From contig NZ_JAPIVP010000010.1 of the NCBI RefSeq assembly GCF_026239555.1, forward strand, positions 62,001 through 126,000: a stretch of DNA of 64,000 nt. Direction: 5' to 3'. The position numbers were made by a program, and so were the translations under genes. Below, piece by piece: positions 1 through 8,813 of the stretch. The DNA is from Pedobacter sp. PF22-3. Lineage in GTDB: Bacteria > Bacteroidota > Bacteroidia > Sphingobacteriales > Sphingobacteriaceae. Under the pieces are notes generated by a model. The model made no database searches, was not told where the DNA came from, and was given only the letters and a program-made list of their open reading frames with translations. Within the stretch, counting starts at the first letter, position 1; every line of letters starts with the position of its first letter.

Positions 1-201
1 TACAAAACCATATTGCGGCCCTGCAGATAATTTTAATTTTCCGGCCCAGGCTTTGTCGTAATTAAAACTTACAGGCGCTAATTTAGTAACCTGGCTTAAA
101 GCGTTTTCTACTGGTTTAACATTATGCTGCACTACTTCTTGTGCACTGATTTTTAAAGATGCGGCCATTAAAAGCACTGCGAATGAAATTGCTCGTTTCA
201 T
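1..201 (-). CDS. Secreted protein, N-terminal part (cut by window edge)
   Basis: The reading frame is open from the ATG at 201 to the window edge, giving 67 residues. It starts with a signal peptide (MKRAISFAVLLMAASLKISA, then QE). The mature part contains SFNYDKAWAGKLKL and AGPQYGFV, which resembles the start of the S74/endosialidase-type intramolecular chaperone domain seen at the ends of Bacteroidota tail-fibre-like surface proteins. That family call is inferred from this short stretch. The stop codon lies outside the window. Confidence 0.7.
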   Translation of the reverse strand, partial: MKRAISFAVLLMAASLKISAQEVVQHNVKPVENALSQVTKLAPVSFNYDKAWAGKLKLSAGPQYGFV

Positions 202-283
202 ATCTATTAATTATTTTGTAATTTTTGAAATAGAAAATTTGATTCTGCTTCTTGGAAACAGGAAATAAACCTAAAAAGATGTA

Positions 284-586
284 TTATATGGATGGCGGAG
301 GTGTTAAAACCTCTGGAAAGTATGCCAGTTGGAAAGAATGATCAGGGATAATCACCTTTTTTGTACTCTGAAATGGAAAATATAACGTCGCATTAAATAA
401 GACTTCATATACTGCAAATTCGCTTTCTATCTTCTTTTCTTCCTTTTCTGTTGCATCATCATTTGTAGACAAAAGTTCAACATTATGATCAGAATAGCTT
501 AAATACGAAACCACATGACTTACTTTTAAGAAAAAAGCAAGTGCAATGCAGGCAATTAATATATATTTAAAACCATTAAATTTCAT
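284..586 (-). CDS. Small membrane-anchored hypothetical protein
   Basis: A 100-residue protein. Residues 8-30 form one hydrophobic segment that could be a membrane anchor or uncleaved signal. An acidic, Lys-rich stretch (DDATEKEEKKIE) follows, and the C-terminus is proline-rich (FPEVLTPPPSI). Small Bacteroidota proteins ending in a TPPP motif are often found near transport genes, but no such neighbour is visible. The ATG is followed by a coherent frame with no competing ORF, so the gene is probably real. Function not recognised. Confidence 0.55.
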   Translation of the reverse strand: MKFNGFKYILIACIALAFFLKVSHVVSYLSYSDHNVELLSTNDDATEKEEKKIESEFAVYEVLFNATLYFPFQSTKKVIIPDHSFQLAYFPEVLTPPPSI

Positions 587-721
587 TGCTACAAATATAA
601 ATGCTATTCTACCAAAACAACAATTTAAGCTTAATGTTCTGTAAGAATTTGAAATATTGGGCAGATGCTATCTACAATTTAATGAAAGCAAGGAGCTTTT
701 GTTAATAATAGTTTGAATCAG

Positions 722-756
722 GACCTCGAGGTTTTAAATACCTGCGAGGTCTTTTT
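722..756 (+). terminator. Intrinsic terminator-like hairpin next to the metF stop
   Basis: A 7-bp GACCTCG/CGAGGTC stem, extended by inner AGGT/ACCT pairing, is followed on the plus strand by five T residues. It begins just past the metF stop codon. On the minus strand there is no T tract, so it may act mainly as an mRNA end hairpin there. Confidence 0.5.
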
Positions 757-757
757 A

Positions 758-1711
758 TTAAAATATAGCCTTCGCAATCTGCTTGGTCTGCTCAGGGCGT
801 CCCATGGTATAAAAATGCAATACAGGCGCACCAAAATCGATCAGTTCTTTACATTGTTTGATCATGGCTTCCGTACCAATTTCCTTTGCCTCATTATTAT
901 TTTTAGCATGAGATAGTGCGTCCGTTAACTCATCAGGTAAATCAATGTGGAATATCTTGGGCAATACATTTAACTGCGACAAGGTGCTGATGGGCTTCAA
1001 ACCTGGTATAATTGGAATATTGATATCGTTTTCCCTACACTTCTTTACAAAATCGAAATACTTCTGGTTATCGAAGAACATCTGCGTAACAATAAACTCC
1101 GCGCCTGCTTCAACCTTCTTTTTCAGATATTTAAAATCTGTACTCATATTGGGTGCTTCGAAGTGCTTTTCCGGATAACCTGCAACGCCAATACAGAAAT
1201 CACTTTTAAAAGTTTCTACATCTTCGTGCAGAAATTTACCTTCGTTATGGTTCTTGATATGTTCGATTAAATCTGTAGCATAACAGTGTCCGCCGGGAGT
1301 TGGCACAAAATTCCCATCTGCCTTACGGGCATCGCCACGCAAAGCCAAAACATTATCAATCCCCAAAAACTGTAGGTCGATCAATGCATTTTCAGTTTCT
1401 TCTTTGGTAAATCCGCCGCAAATGAGGTGTGGAACGGCATCAACTTTATATTTATGAATAATAGCTGCACAAATGGCAATGGTACCCGGACGCTTACGGT
1501 AAGATACCTTTTGAAGCAAACCATTAGCCTGTTCTTTATAAATATAATCCTCGCGGAGTGAAGTTACATCAATAAAAGGCGGGTTAAATTCTAGCAACGG
1601 CTCTATAGCATCATAAATCCATTGTATACTTTGCCCCTTAATAGGTGGTAATAATTCAAAAGAGAATAGGGTTTTACCCTTTGCGTTTTTTATATGGTCT
1701 GTAATCTTCAT
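758..1711 (-). CDS. metF: Methylenetetrahydrofolate reductase
   Basis: MetF reduces 5,10-methylene-THF to 5-methyl-THF in the cytosol, supplying the methyl donor for MetH. The 317-residue protein shows FSFELLPP near the N-terminus, ALRGDA in the middle, FIVTQMFFDNQKYFDF for flavin and folate contacts, and a C-terminal LHFYTMGRPEQT. I chose the ATG at 1711 because the family starts here (MKITDHIK). The in-frame ATG at 1759 would add 16 residues unlike the family. It lies 136 bp downstream of metH on the same strand and probably shares the SAM-riboswitch-controlled transcript. Confidence 0.95.
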   Translation of the reverse strand: MKITDHIKNAKGKTLFSFELLPPIKGQSIQWIYDAIEPLLEFNPPFIDVTSLREDYIYKEQANGLLQKVSYRKRPGTIAICAAIIHKYKVDAVPHLICGGFTKEETENALIDLQFLGIDNVLALRGDARKADGNFVPTPGGHCYATDLIEHIKNHNEGKFLHEDVETFKSDFCIGVAGYPEKHFEAPNMSTDFKYLKKKVEAGAEFIVTQMFFDNQKYFDFVKKCRENDINIPIIPGLKPISTLSQLNVLPKIFHIDLPDELTDALSHAKNNNEAKEIGTEAMIKQCKELIDFGAPVLHFYTMGRPEQTKQIAKAIF

Positions 1712-1847
1712 ACCTTGTTTAATTGTCCATGCTGAATGCTCATGGAGCATCTCATACATAATGGCAGTTTCTATTTTTTAACTGCAAGTCATATTCATAC
1801 TTCACTTAAAGATCCTTCGTTGCTCTCAGGATGACAAAAGTGAAGGG

Positions 1848-4800
1848 TTAATAAGCTAAATTTGGACTTAACCACCGCTCTACTTCTTCAATCGGCATAT
1901 TTTTTCTGATGGCGTAATCTTCAATCTGGTCTTTGGTAATTTTTCCCAATCCAAAATATCTTGAATCTGGATGTGCGAAGTAAAAACCACTTACCGCAGC
2001 TGTTGGATACATGGCATAACTTTCTGTTAAGTGTAATCCTATTTTGTTCTCTGCATCAAGCAATTGGAATAAAGTTCCTTTTTCGGTGTGCTCAGGGCAT
2101 GCAGGATAACCTGGTGCCGGCCGGATACCTGCGTATTCTTCTTTAATCAGTTCCTGGTTACTTAGATTTTCATCCTGAGCATAACCCCAATACTCTTTAC
2201 GTACACGCTCATGCATGCGCTCGGCAAAGGCTTCTGCCAAACGATCGGCCAATGCTTTGGCCATAATACTGTTGTAATCATCGTAATTGGACTCAAACTC
2301 ATTCACCAATTCATCAATCCCAATACCTGCAGTTACAGCAAAACCACCAAAATAGTCCTGAATACCGCTTTCTTTCGGTGCAATAAAATCAGATAAAGCA
2401 TAGTAAGGCTGCCCATCTACTTTTTCGGCCTGTTGGCGAAGAGTGTGAATAGTGACAAGTCTGGAGTCCTGAGCCTTAAGTCCTGAGTCAATAGTCGGAC
2501 TTCCGACTTCGGACTCCGAACTTGGGACTTCTAAAATAATATCGTCTCCTACTGCATTCGCTGGCCAGAAACCGATTACAGCTCTTGCTGTTAATAATTT
2601 TTCGTCGAGGATGCGTTTTAACAAAACCTGTGCATCATCAAACAGTTTCTTCGCTTCATCGCCTACATTTTTATCGTCGAAAATTTTCGGATAACTTCCG
2701 CGGAGTTCCCAGGTATGGAAAAACGGTGTCCAATCGATATACGGAACGAGTTCTTCTAAGGGATAGTTATCGAAAACCCTGGTACCTGTAAATTCCGGGA
2801 CAGGCAAGTTTGGCTGAAAATCAATCTTAAATTTGTTTCTACGTGCTTCTTCCAAAGTTTTAAAGCGTTTATCTGAACGTTTGTTCAAATGAGCTTCACG
2901 TGCTTTATCATATTCAGCTCTGATTCCAGCTATATATTCATCTCTGGTTTCGGGGTTCATCAAAGTACTGCAAACGGTAACACTTCTGGAAGCATCTAAC
3001 ACATGGATAGCAGGGCCCGAATAATTTGGGGCTACTTTTACCGCCGCATGGATACGTGAGGTAGTTGCCCCACCGATAATTAACGGAATGGTAAACCCTT
3101 CGCGCTCCATTTCTTTAGCAAAGTGAACCATTTCATCCAATGATGGCGTGATCAATCCACTCAAACCAATAATATCAGCATTAATTTCTTTGGCTTTTTT
3201 GATGATATCCTGTGCCGGAACCATCACACCCATATCTATAATTTCGAAGTTATTACAAGCCAGTACCACGCCCACAATATTTTTACCAATATCGTGTACG
3301 TCTCCTTTCACGGTAGCCATCAATACTTTTCCGGCAGAAGAATTTTGATTCTGATCGGGATTATCCAGTTTCTCCTGCTCAATAAAAGGTAACAGGTAAG
3401 CTACGGCTTTTTTCATTACCCGGGCAGATTTTACCACTTGGGGCAAAAACATCTTTCCGGCACCAAAAAGGTCACCAACAATATTCATCCCATCCATTAA
3501 CGGTCCTTCGATTACCTGAATCGGGCGGGCATATTTTTGTCTGGCTTCTTCCACATCATCATCCAGGTATTCTACAATTCCCTTCACTAAAGAATGAGAT
3601 AGCCTTTCTTCAACAGAACCTTTTCTCCACTCTTCATCTTTAACTACCTCTTTACCTTTTGATTTTACAGTATCTGCATATTCTACCAATCGCTCCGTGG
3701 CATCTTCTCTTCTGTTTAAAAGTACATCCTCCACTCTTTCCAATAATTCTGGAGGAATTTCCTGATAAACCTCTAACATCCCTGCATTTACAATGCCCAT
3801 ATCTAAGCCGGCCTGAATGGCATGATACAGGAAGGCTGAGTGCATGGCTTCGCGCACCACATTATTTCCCCTGAAAGAGAACGAAATATTAGAGACCCCA
3901 CCACTCACTTTAGCATGAGGTAGGTTTTCTTTAATCCAGCGGGTAGCATTAATAAAATCGACCGCGTAATTGTTGTGCTCCTCCAGTCCGGTGGCCACAG
4001 TTAAAATATTCGGGTCGAAAATAATATCTTCTGCCGGGAAGCCGATTTCGTTTACCAGGATATCGTAACTTCTTTTACAGATTTCTTTTCTCCGTTCGTA
4101 ATTATCGGCCTGTCCCTGCTCATCAAAAGCCATTACCACTACGGCAGCACCATATTGCATAATTTTACGGGCACTTTCGCGGAATTTATCTTCACCCTCT
4201 TTTAAGGAAATGGAGTTTACAATTCCTTTTCCCTGTAGGCATTTTAAGCCATTTTCAATTACAGACCATTTAGATGAATCGACCATGATCGGCAATTTGG
4301 CGATATCTGGCTCGGAGGCAATGAGGTTTAAGAATTTTGTCATGGCTGCTTCTGAATCCAACATCCCTTCATCCATGTTCACATCAATTACCTGTGCACC
4401 ACCTTCAACCTGTTGCAGGGCAACGGCTAATGCGGCTTCGTAATCGCCACCCAAAATCAGTTTGGAGAATTTTGGAGATCCGGTAATATTGGTCCGCTCG
4501 CCAATGTTTACAAAAATACTTTCGGGTGTAATGGTTACCGGTTCTAACCCACTTAAACGCATGTATGGCGGAAGCTCAGGTAATTTTCGGGGTTCGGCTT
4601 TTCGTGCATTTTTAGCTATACAGCCAATATGTTCAGGTGTAGTACCACAACAGCCCCCAACAATATTCACAAAACCTGAGGCAATAAAATCATCAACCAG
4701 ATGGGCCGTTTCGTGTGGTTGCTCATCATAAGCACCAAATTCGTTCGGTAAACCTGCGTTTGGATAAGCAGAAACATAACAACCTGCTTTTGTGGCCAAC

Positions 4801-5564
4801 TCCTCGATATGCGGGCGCATTTCTTTTGCACCCAAAGCACAGTTAAAACCAATACTTAATGGTTTTGCATGCATTACCGAATTTAAGAAAGCTTCGGCAG
4901 TTTGTCCGGAAAGTGTTCGTCCGGAAGCATCGGTAATGGTCCCAGAAATCATAATCTCCAGTTTACGACCTATTACCTCTTCATATTTTTTAATGGCCAC
5001 TATAGCCACCTTGGCATTTAAGGTGTCGAAAATGGTTTCAATCAACAATACATCAGAACCACCATCTACCAATCCACGTACCTGCTCGTAATAAGCTTCT
5101 TCCAACTCATCGAAATAAACTGCCCTAAAACCAGGGTCGTTTACATTTGGCGACATGGAAAGGGTACGGTTGGTTGGGCCAATAGCACCGGCAACAAAAC
5201 ATTTACGATCAGGATTTGCAGCCATAAATTCATTTACAGCCTCCTTTGCCACCCGCGCACCTTCGAAACTCATTTCATACGAAAGATCTTCCATTTGATA
5301 ATCGGCCATAGAAATGCGCTGTGTACTGAAAGTATTGGTTTCGATAATATCGGCACCAGCTGCCAGGTACTCCAGGTGTATTGTTTTGATAATATCCGGG
5401 CGCGTGATGTTAAGCAAATCGTTATTGCCTTTTACATCACAAGGATGGTTTTTAAATCGCTCCCCTCTAAAATCTTCTTCACTTAAGTTATATCGCTGAA
5501 TCATGGTACCCATCGCGCCATCAATCACCAAAATACGTTTTTCTAATTCTTCTCTTATACCCAT
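1848..5564 (-). CDS. metH: Cobalamin-dependent methionine synthase
   Basis: MetH transfers the methyl group of methyl-THF to homocysteine through cobalamin. With the ATG at 5564 it has 1238 residues, close to the usual 1220-1230. Visible in order are the homocysteine domain ([11 protein letters not shown]; zinc cysteines in FNCALG and [10 protein letters not shown]), the pterin-binding domain ([22 protein letters not shown]), the B12 domain with the lower-ligand histidine in [11 protein letters not shown], and the activation domain ([18 protein letters not shown]). The upstream in-frame ATG at 5636 lies inside a simple repeat and is rejected. An insertion of about 20 residues of repeat origin sits in the activation domain. 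Regulation is by the riboswitch at 5701-5800. Confidence 0.97.
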   Translation of the reverse strand: MGIREELEKRILVIDGAMGTMIQRYNLSEEDFRGERFKNHPCDVKGNNDLLNITRPDIIKTIHLEYLAAGADIIETNTFSTQRISMADYQMEDLSYEMSFEGARVAKEAVNEFMAANPDRKCFVAGAIGPTNRTLSMSPNVNDPGFRAVYFDELEEAYYEQVRGLVDGGSDVLLIETIFDTLNAKVAIVAIKKYEEVIGRKLEIMISGTITDASGRTLSGQTAEAFLNSVMHAKPLSIGFNCALGAKEMRPHIEELATKAGCYVSAYPNAGLPNEFGAYDEQPHETAHLVDDFIASGFVNIVGGCCGTTPEHIGCIAKNARKAEPRKLPELPPYMRLSGLEPVTITPESIFVNIGERTNITGSPKFSKLILGGDYEAALAVALQQVEGGAQVIDVNMDEGMLDSEAAMTKFLNLIASEPDIAKLPIMVDSSKWSVIENGLKCLQGKGIVNSISLKEGEDKFRESARKIMQYGAAVVVMAFDEQGQADNYERRKEICKRSYDILVNEIGFPAEDIIFDPNILTVATGLEEHNNYAVDFINATRWIKENLPHAKVSGGVSNISFSFRGNNVVREAMHSAFLYHAIQAGLDMGIVNAGMLEVYQEIPPELLERVEDVLLNRREDATERLVEYADTVKSKGKEVVKDEEWRKGSVEERLSHSLVKGIVEYLDDDVEEARQKYARPIQVIEGPLMDGMNIVGDLFGAGKMFLPQVVKSARVMKKAVAYLLPFIEQEKLDNPDQNQNSSAGKVLMATVKGDVHDIGKNIVGVVLACNNFEIIDMGVMVPAQDIIKKAKEINADIIGLSGLITPSLDEMVHFAKEMEREGFTIPLIIGGATTSRIHAAVKVAPNYSGPAIHVLDASRSVTVCSTLMNPETRDEYIAGIRAEYDKAREAHLNKRSDKRFKTLEEARRNKFKIDFQPNLPVPEFTGTRVFDNYPLEELVPYIDWTPFFHTWELRGSYPKIFDDKNVGDEAKKLFDDAQVLLKRILDEKLLTARAVIGFWPANAVGDDIILEVPSSESEVGSPTIDSGLKAQDSRLVTIHTLRQQAEKVDGQPYYALSDFIAPKESGIQDYFGGFAVTAGIGIDELVNEFESNYDDYNSIMAKALADRLAEAFAERMHERVRKEYWGYAQDENLSNQELIKEEYAGIRPAPGYPACPEHTEKGTLFQLLDAENKIGLHLTESYAMYPTAAVSGFYFAHPDSRYFGLGKITKDQIEDYAIRKNMPIEEVERWLSPNLAY
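2454..2531 (-). repeat. In-frame repeat-derived insertion inside metH
   Basis: A stretch built from degenerate GACTTC/GGACTC/CCTGAG units interrupts the activation domain between the conserved segments [12 protein letters not shown] and HTLRQQAEK. It encodes a Ser/Asp-rich linker ([18 protein letters not shown]) absent from the E. coli enzyme at this position. The reading frame is kept. Confidence 0.7.
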
Positions 5565-5571
5565 TTGTTGT

Positions 5572-5655
5572 TGTAAGATTTGAGATATGAGATATGAGAT
5601 ATGAGAGGGAATAAGACACAATGTCTCAAATCTCAAATCTATGGTCTCAAGTCTC
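5572..5655. repeat. Simple GAGATAT / GTCTCAAATCT repeats in the metH leader
   Basis: Between the riboswitch and the metH start lie three tandem TGAGATA units and several TCTCAAATCT-type units. These degenerate tracts resemble mobile intergenic simple repeats and do not form a convincing gene. They separate the sensor domain from the ribosome-binding region. Confidence 0.65.
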
Positions 5656-5700
5656 TAAAAGGCTTATCTAAAAAGTTGGTACGTGAATCGTAATCCTAAA

Positions 5701-5800
5701 CTTATCTTTTTCTGCTATTTGCAGAATAGAATTTAGCACCTTGTAGGTTACAGGTTGCTAAGACTTCGTTGGGTCCAATCCCTCCGTCTTTCTTAATAAG
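5701..5800 (-). promoter_or_regulatory. SAM-I (S-box) riboswitch upstream of metH
   Basis: Read on the minus strand, the element opens with CTTATTAAGAAAGACGGAGG and continues with GATTGGACCCAACGAAG, then TTAGCAACC, AAGGTGCTAAATTC and a closing GATAAG. These match the SAM-I consensus: P1 (CTTATT pairing with GATAAG), the kink-turn GA pairs, the conserved GCAACC and the AAGGTGCTAA core. Riboswitches of this class bind S-adenosylmethionine and switch off methionine biosynthesis genes. The position upstream of metH/metF fits. Confidence 0.93.
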
Positions 5801-5854
5801 CATACAAAAATGCAACAAAGCGGCATCATTTCCAAAAATTATCGCCTTGCTGCC

Positions 5855-5893
5855 AAATAAAATTACAAAGGCCACGCAAAACTGCGCAGCCTT
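5855..5893 (-). terminator. Terminator hairpin of the Bax-inhibitor gene
   Basis: On the minus strand an AAGGC/GCCTT stem with inner CGCA/TGCG pairing is followed by a loose T-rich run. It sits just after the stop at 5916 and before the metH riboswitch, so it would insulate the two units. Confidence 0.55.
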
Positions 5894-5915
5894 AAGAATA
5901 TTGTTCTGTTAGTGA

Positions 5916-6671
5916 TTACTTTCTGCTTCCGAAAATACGAAGTAAGAAAAGGAATATGTTTAAGAAATCTAAGTATAAAGACAATGCAGCTACAATAGCC
6001 ATTTTTTTACTTTCAACCTGAAGAACCTGTTCGCCGCTTGCCTCAATTCCTTCGCCAATTCTTTTGATTTTTTGCACATCATAGGCTGTTAATGCTGTAA
6101 ATATTGCAATACCAATGAATGCCATAAATAAACTAAACTGTTCGCTTTGAATAAACATGTTAATTACACTGGCAATTACTAAACCAATAACCCCAACCAT
6201 TAGAATTGGTCCAAATTTGCTTAGATCGATATTGGTTGTGTAGCCCATAAATGCCATAATTCCAAATATTCCGGCAGCGCCTGCAAAACAGCTCACGATT
6301 GAACCTGAGGTATAAGTTAACAAGATAAAACTTAAACTCACTCCAGTTAGTACTGAATAGAGAACGAAAACGCCAATTAATGCAGGTAATGATAATCTAC
6401 TTAAACCAAATCCCATTAAAAGAACTAATCCCAGCGGTGCAAACATCGCTATGTAGCCAAAAATTGACATGCTCACTTTTCCAGTTGCAGGATTAATATT
6501 TAAAAGGTATTGCATCAATTGCTCATTAGTTCCAAATAAATAGGCGGCTACGGTTGATAAACTTAACGCCACAAACATCCATAAGAAAACGTTGGCAAAG
6601 AATTTTTTAGAAACAGATCGTTCCTGAACGAAAACACTGTTGTCTTGATATTGATAATTTTGTTGTTCCAT
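5916..6671 (-). CDS. Bax inhibitor-1/YccA family membrane protein
   Basis: A 251-residue protein with seven hydrophobic segments, in the BI-1/YccA (UPF0005) family of inner-membrane proteins linked to calcium leak and membrane-protein stress. Family features are the N-terminal KKFFANVFLWMFVALSLS, the glycine-rich SIFGYIAMFAPLGLV, and the C-terminal TALTAYDVQKIKRIGEG followed by SLYLDFLNIFLFLLRI. Length is normal. It lies 20 bp downstream of the DUF2442 gene and may be cotranscribed with it. The specific cellular role cannot be told from sequence. Confidence 0.93.
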   Translation of the reverse strand: MEQQNYQYQDNSVFVQERSVSKKFFANVFLWMFVALSLSTVAAYLFGTNEQLMQYLLNINPATGKVSMSIFGYIAMFAPLGLVLLMGFGLSRLSLPALIGVFVLYSVLTGVSLSFILLTYTSGSIVSCFAGAAGIFGIMAFMGYTTNIDLSKFGPILMVGVIGLVIASVINMFIQSEQFSLFMAFIGIAIFTALTAYDVQKIKRIGEGIEASGEQVLQVESKKMAIVAALSLYLDFLNIFLFLLRIFGSRK

Positions 6672-6691
6672 TTTTTAATTTGTTTTAGCAA

Positions 6692-6907
6692 TTATTTTTT
6701 AAATGAAGAAAATCCCTCGAAACTTAAATCTTCATCTATTTTTTCCCAATGTATACCAAAAGGAGAAATATTATAATCTTCTCTCTCTTCAGCACTAGCA
6801 TTCAATAGTTTCGGAAACCAGCTTAATGGGTGGCTTTTACTTTCACCTGTTGATGTTCTAACGAAGATGTGGTTATTTTCAAACCACACTTTTATTTTAT
6901 TTTCCAT
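6692..6907 (-). CDS. DUF2442-like small protein
   Basis: A 71-residue protein starting MENKIKVWFENNHIFV and containing LSWFPKLLNASAEEREDY and GIHWEKIDEDLSFEGF, the hallmark pattern of DUF2442. DUF2442 genes are commonly paired with DUF4160 genes in modules suspected to be toxin-antitoxin-like. Here the ATG at 6907 overlaps the last codons of the DUF4160 frame, so translation was probably coupled. An upstream ATG at 6928 is possible but falls inside the neighbouring frame. The protein looks intact while its partner is frameshifted. Confidence 0.8.
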   Translation of the reverse strand: MENKIKVWFENNHIFVRTSTGESKSHPLSWFPKLLNASAEEREDYNISPFGIHWEKIDEDLSFEGFSSFKK

Positions 6908-7129
6908 GATATTCATACCATTTTGCAATGATAATTTCTTTATTTTCTTCTATCAAAGATTGTGCAAGATTAACATCTTTATTCTTTAATCCTTTATTAC
7001 TGACAAGTTTTACCTCTTCTTCTTCAAATTTGCCTCTCCATCTGCATTTCTGACATGAACATGTATTGGTAAATGCTCATTGGAGTAGAAAAAGAAACGA
7101 AGTCCAAAAATTATAAATAATGTAGGCAT
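6897..7129 (-). pseudogene. DUF4160 protein, frameshifted
   Basis: From the ATG at 7129 the frame reads MPTLFIIFGLRFFFYSNEHL and then PIHVHVRNADGEA, matching DUF4160 N-termini, then hits a stop within a few codons. Restoring one base in the AAATTT run near 7026-7031 opens a second frame (FEEEEVKLVSNKGLKNKDV, later EIIIAKWYEYHGK) that ends at 6897 and completes the domain to normal length. This is a single-base deletion, a sequencing error or, less likely, programmed frameshifting. Confidence 0.82.
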
Positions 7130-7149
7130 CTCAGTTTAAAAATAAACAT

Positions 7150-7716
7150 TTAGTTCAATCTTTTTGTCAGTTGTTCTTCAACTTTTTTAAAGAACTGTAA
7201 TGGTTTCAATGTGCGCCAAGGCAGATTATCAAAAGCGCCACCAAAGTTAATGTAATAATCAATGTTGTTATCGCGAAACTCAGTGATGACGTGTTCCTGA
7301 AAATTCACCCCAACAATCCAGCCATCTTCTACTTCCTGAAACCATTCTTCGTAATAACTATCATCAGAGGCATGAAAATTAAGTACGTTTTCACCGATCA
7401 GGATAAATTTATTAATGCCTTCATCCATCATCAACTCTAAAATATCGCGCTTCATCAGCATAATGTCGTTGTTAATGGCATCATTCCACTCGCCGATAAA
7501 TTCGATAATGGCATAACTGCGGTCATAATCAGCATATAACACCTTCATGTATAACGTATTCGAACCAAACTCATCCCATTGTGGGTGCAGTAAAAAATTG
7601 TAAATCTGCTTATCGAAGTAAAGTTCTGAATATTCGGTATTGTAAAATGGCGAACGCTCATCTTCTGCCGAAATATAATCATCTCTCCACTGGTAATAAG
7701 GCTCAATTTCGTGCAT
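7150..7716 (-). CDS. Conserved-looking hypothetical protein, acidic
   Basis: A 188-residue cytosolic protein without signal peptide or membrane segment, rich in Asp, Glu, Tyr and Trp (EIEPYYQWRDDYISAEDE, DDSYYEEWFQEVEDGW). The pattern of hydrophobic stretches (SYAIIEFIGEW, NKFILIGENVL) suggests an alpha/beta fold. I do not recognise a characterised family. It lies 104 bp downstream of murQ on the same strand and may be in its operon. Confidence 0.75.
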   Translation of the reverse strand: MHEIEPYYQWRDDYISAEDERSPFYNTEYSELYFDKQIYNFLLHPQWDEFGSNTLYMKVLYADYDRSYAIIEFIGEWNDAINNDIMLMKRDILELMMDEGINKFILIGENVLNFHASDDSYYEEWFQEVEDGWIVGVNFQEHVITEFRDNNIDYYINFGGAFDNLPWRTLKPLQFFKKVEEQLTKRLN

Positions 7717-7820
7717 AATTTTCTAATTATTGAATGAGCGAGTTTTTGAATGCGTGAATGTTAAGGTCATTTCTACATCACATCAATTTTCATTCCCTCA
7801 TTCTATCCTTTTCTCATTTC

Positions 7821-8624
7821 TTAATGTCCTGCTTCAACAGCTTTTCGCACACTTCCATAACGGTTTAACAATTGGGCAGCTTCATCGTAGCCAATATTCA
7901 GTTCGTCGGCCACCATTTGCGTGCCACGATCTACCAGTTTATGATTCGTTAACTGCATGTCGACCATTTTATTGCCCACTACACGCCCCAGCTGAACCAT
8001 AACCGTGGTACTCAACATATTTAATACCATTTTTTGCGCCGTACCAGATTTCATGCGGGTTGAGCCGGTAATAAACTCAGGTCCAACCACCACTTCAACC
8101 GGAAAATCAGATGCTGCAGCAACAGGCCCACCGGCATTACAAACAATGCAGCCCGTTAAAACACCATGTTTACGTGCCATGTTTAATCCACCAATTACAT
8201 AAGGCGTAGTACCTGAGGCGGCGAGGCCAACCAAACAATCTTTTTCATTAATTTTAAATTCCTGAAGATCTTTCCAGGCTTGTTCGGCATTATCTTCAGC
8301 AAATTCTACTGCTCTTCTAATGGCAGTATCTCCGCCAGCAATAATTCCCACAACCCAATCAAACGGCACACCATAAGTTGGCGGGCATTCTGAAGCATCT
8401 ACCACACCTAAACGACCGCTGGTGCCTGCACCTATATAAAAGAGTCGACCACCTTTTTTCATCCGCTCGGCCACTGCCGATGTTAATTTTTCGATTTGAG
8501 GCAAAGATTTTTCAACCGCAAATGCTACAGTTTTATCTTCGTTATTAATGCCCTGCAAAACCTCTAATACCGACATCTGATCGATGTGGTTATAATTAGA
8601 TTCTTGCTCGGTAACTCTATTCAT
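7821..8624 (-). CDS. murQ: N-acetylmuramic acid 6-phosphate etherase
   Basis: MurQ cleaves the D-lactyl ether of MurNAc-6-phosphate to give GlcNAc-6-phosphate in peptidoglycan recycling. The 267-residue protein shows the SIS-domain sugar-phosphate motif FYIGAGTSGRLGVVDASECPP, then LVGLAASGTTPYVIGGL and the signature GPEFITGSTRMKSGTAQKM. Length is slightly below the 300 of E. coli MurQ, as is common in Bacteroidota. The start ATG at 8624 opens directly into the conserved N-terminus (VTEQESNYNHIDQMS). Divergent from the S41 protease gene. Confidence 0.95.
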   Translation of the reverse strand: MNRVTEQESNYNHIDQMSVLEVLQGINNEDKTVAFAVEKSLPQIEKLTSAVAERMKKGGRLFYIGAGTSGRLGVVDASECPPTYGVPFDWVVGIIAGGDTAIRRAVEFAEDNAEQAWKDLQEFKINEKDCLVGLAASGTTPYVIGGLNMARKHGVLTGCIVCNAGGPVAAASDFPVEVVVGPEFITGSTRMKSGTAQKMVLNMLSTTVMVQLGRVVGNKMVDMQLTNHKLVDRGTQMVADELNIGYDEAAQLLNRYGSVRKAVEAGH

Positions 8625-8794
8625 AAATTTAATTTTGATAAAATTCGGTAAATTCTTTCTAAAAACTAGGCTAAAAATTCAAAAATATCTGTGTTAATTT
8701 TTACCATTTACCTTATGGCGTTAATTAATGTTAAATATTATAAACAAAAGACATGAAAATGCGGTTAAAAAATATATCAACCCGCTAATTTTCA

Positions 8795-8802
8795 TAAATT
8801 TG
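8795..8802 (+). promoter_or_regulatory. Bacteroidota -7 box (TAAATTTG) of the S41 protease gene
   Basis: TAAATTTG matches the TAnnTTTG consensus and lies 11 bases upstream of the ATG at 8814, which leaves only a very short leader. A clear TTG at -33 is not seen. Confidence 0.5.
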
Positions 8803-8813
8803 CATTAACGCCA

